A DNA stretch of 64,000 nucleotides from Chitinibacter sp. SCUT-21 (GTDB lineage Bacteria > Pseudomonadota > Gammaproteobacteria > Burkholderiales > Chitinibacteraceae). The stretch covers positions 930,001-994,000 of the forward strand of contig CP102611.1 in NCBI GenBank assembly GCA_041874755.1, written 5' to 3'. The position numbers were made by a program, and so were the translations under genes. Of this stretch, positions 63,719 through 64,000 are shown one piece after another (position 1 is the stretch's first letter; the number at the start of each line of letters is the position of its first letter). The notes under the pieces are model-generated. The model did not search any database. It had not been told where the DNA came from and was given only the letters and a program-made list of their open reading frames with translations.

Positions 63719-64000
63719 ATGCGAGAAAAACTGCTGATTCTTTCGGTTTTTATTGTGGCTTCTTGCGGCTTGGCTTACGAGTTGATTGCCGCGGCGCTCG
63801 CCAGCTATTTAATGGGCGATTCGGTGCTGCAATTTTCATCGATTATCGGCTGCTATTTATTTGCGATGGGCATCGGCTCGCATCTGTCTAAATATGTACC
63901 CGAAGCACGCACGCTCGATCGCTTTATTGAAATTGAGCTTTTGGTCGGCCTGATCGGTGGCCTATCGGCGACGATGCTGTTTGTCGTGTTCGCGTGGGCG
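63719..64000 (+). CDS. Membrane-bound spermidine-synthase-like protein, N-terminal part (runs off window)
   Basis: The open frame starts at the ATG at 63719 and runs to base 64000 without a stop (94 codons visible). The sequence begins MREKLLILSVFIVASCGLAYELIAAAL and has the G-x-AYEL-x(4)-S-YL-x-G motif, then SIIGCYLFAMGIGSHLSK, typical of the multi-TM N-terminus of membrane spermidine synthases (SpeE fused to an MFS-like membrane domain). The catalytic aminopropyltransferase domain would lie past the edge. It is divergent from the DUF350 operon and could use the decarboxylated SAM made by the SpeD at 58376. Confidence 0.85.
   Translation, partial: MREKLLILSVFIVASCGLAYELIAAALASYLMGDSVLQFSSIIGCYLFAMGIGSHLSKYVPEARTLDRFIEIELLVGLIGGLSATMLFVVFAWA

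Overview
This 64 kb window looks like part of a betaproteobacterial chromosome. The leuS-lptE-holA order, the Neisseriales-like proteins, the complete flagellar flgBCDEFGHIJKL block and the roughly 50% G+C backbone suggest a motile, facultatively nitrate-respiring member of the Neisseriales, perhaps of the Chitinibacteraceae. That placement is inference; no rRNA or tRNA gene is visible to confirm it.

Layout. 1-4811 (+): the 3' end of leuS, then lptE, holA and rng. 4870-17226 (-): a complete Wzx/Wzy-type O-antigen locus. It reads wzz, rmlB-D-A-C, wzx, wzy, two family 2 glycosyltransferases, a sugar-nucleotide epimerase/reductase, an initiating sugar-phosphate transferase and a WbpM-type dehydratase. 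Its middle part (about 8.4-12.7 kb) is much richer in A+T than the flanks. 17372-18013 (-): a PCMT-like methyltransferase. 18112-20277 (+): a TPP riboswitch and thiC. 20421-21539 (-): a solitary A+T-rich acyltransferase.

21.9-38.1 kb is a nitrate-respiration block. It holds napFDABC (-), a divergent NarX/NarL-type two-component pair (+) and, after a structured non-coding stretch and an A+T-rich orphan gene, the cytochrome c maturation operon ccmABCDEFGHI (-). NapB and NapC carry six c-type haem motifs between them, so the ccm products are needed to mature them. TACYYMT-type inverted repeats, the known NarL/NarP target, lie before napF, before the sensor kinase gene and before ccmA. This suggests one nitrate-responsive regulon.

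38.3-41.7 kb (+) is an unusual three-gene cluster: a GspE/PilB-like ATPase with a degenerate receiver domain, a one-pass membrane protein with a GspG-like periplasmic part, and a prepilin with a Pro/Thr/Ser linker and a small two-cysteine tail. A PMT/ArnT-type glycosyltransferase faces it. 43.4-47.0 kb (-) carries rpmE, rho, trxA and radA. 47.0-58.2 kb (-) is the flagellar rod/hook operon, with a sigma-54-type promoter before flgB.

58.4-64 kb holds a tightly overlapping minus-strand set: DUF350, two small proteins, an SPFH-SHOCT protein, an ABM protein, a 35-aa membrane peptide, a GFA protein, a two-TM protein, a zinc-ribbon DUF4178 protein, a 53-aa lipoprotein and SpeD. A membrane-bound spermidine-synthase-like gene diverges from it at the window edge. 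It resembles polyamine/SPFH/DUF350 envelope-associated neighbourhoods whose biochemical role is poorly known, and it contains three genes shorter than 60 codons.
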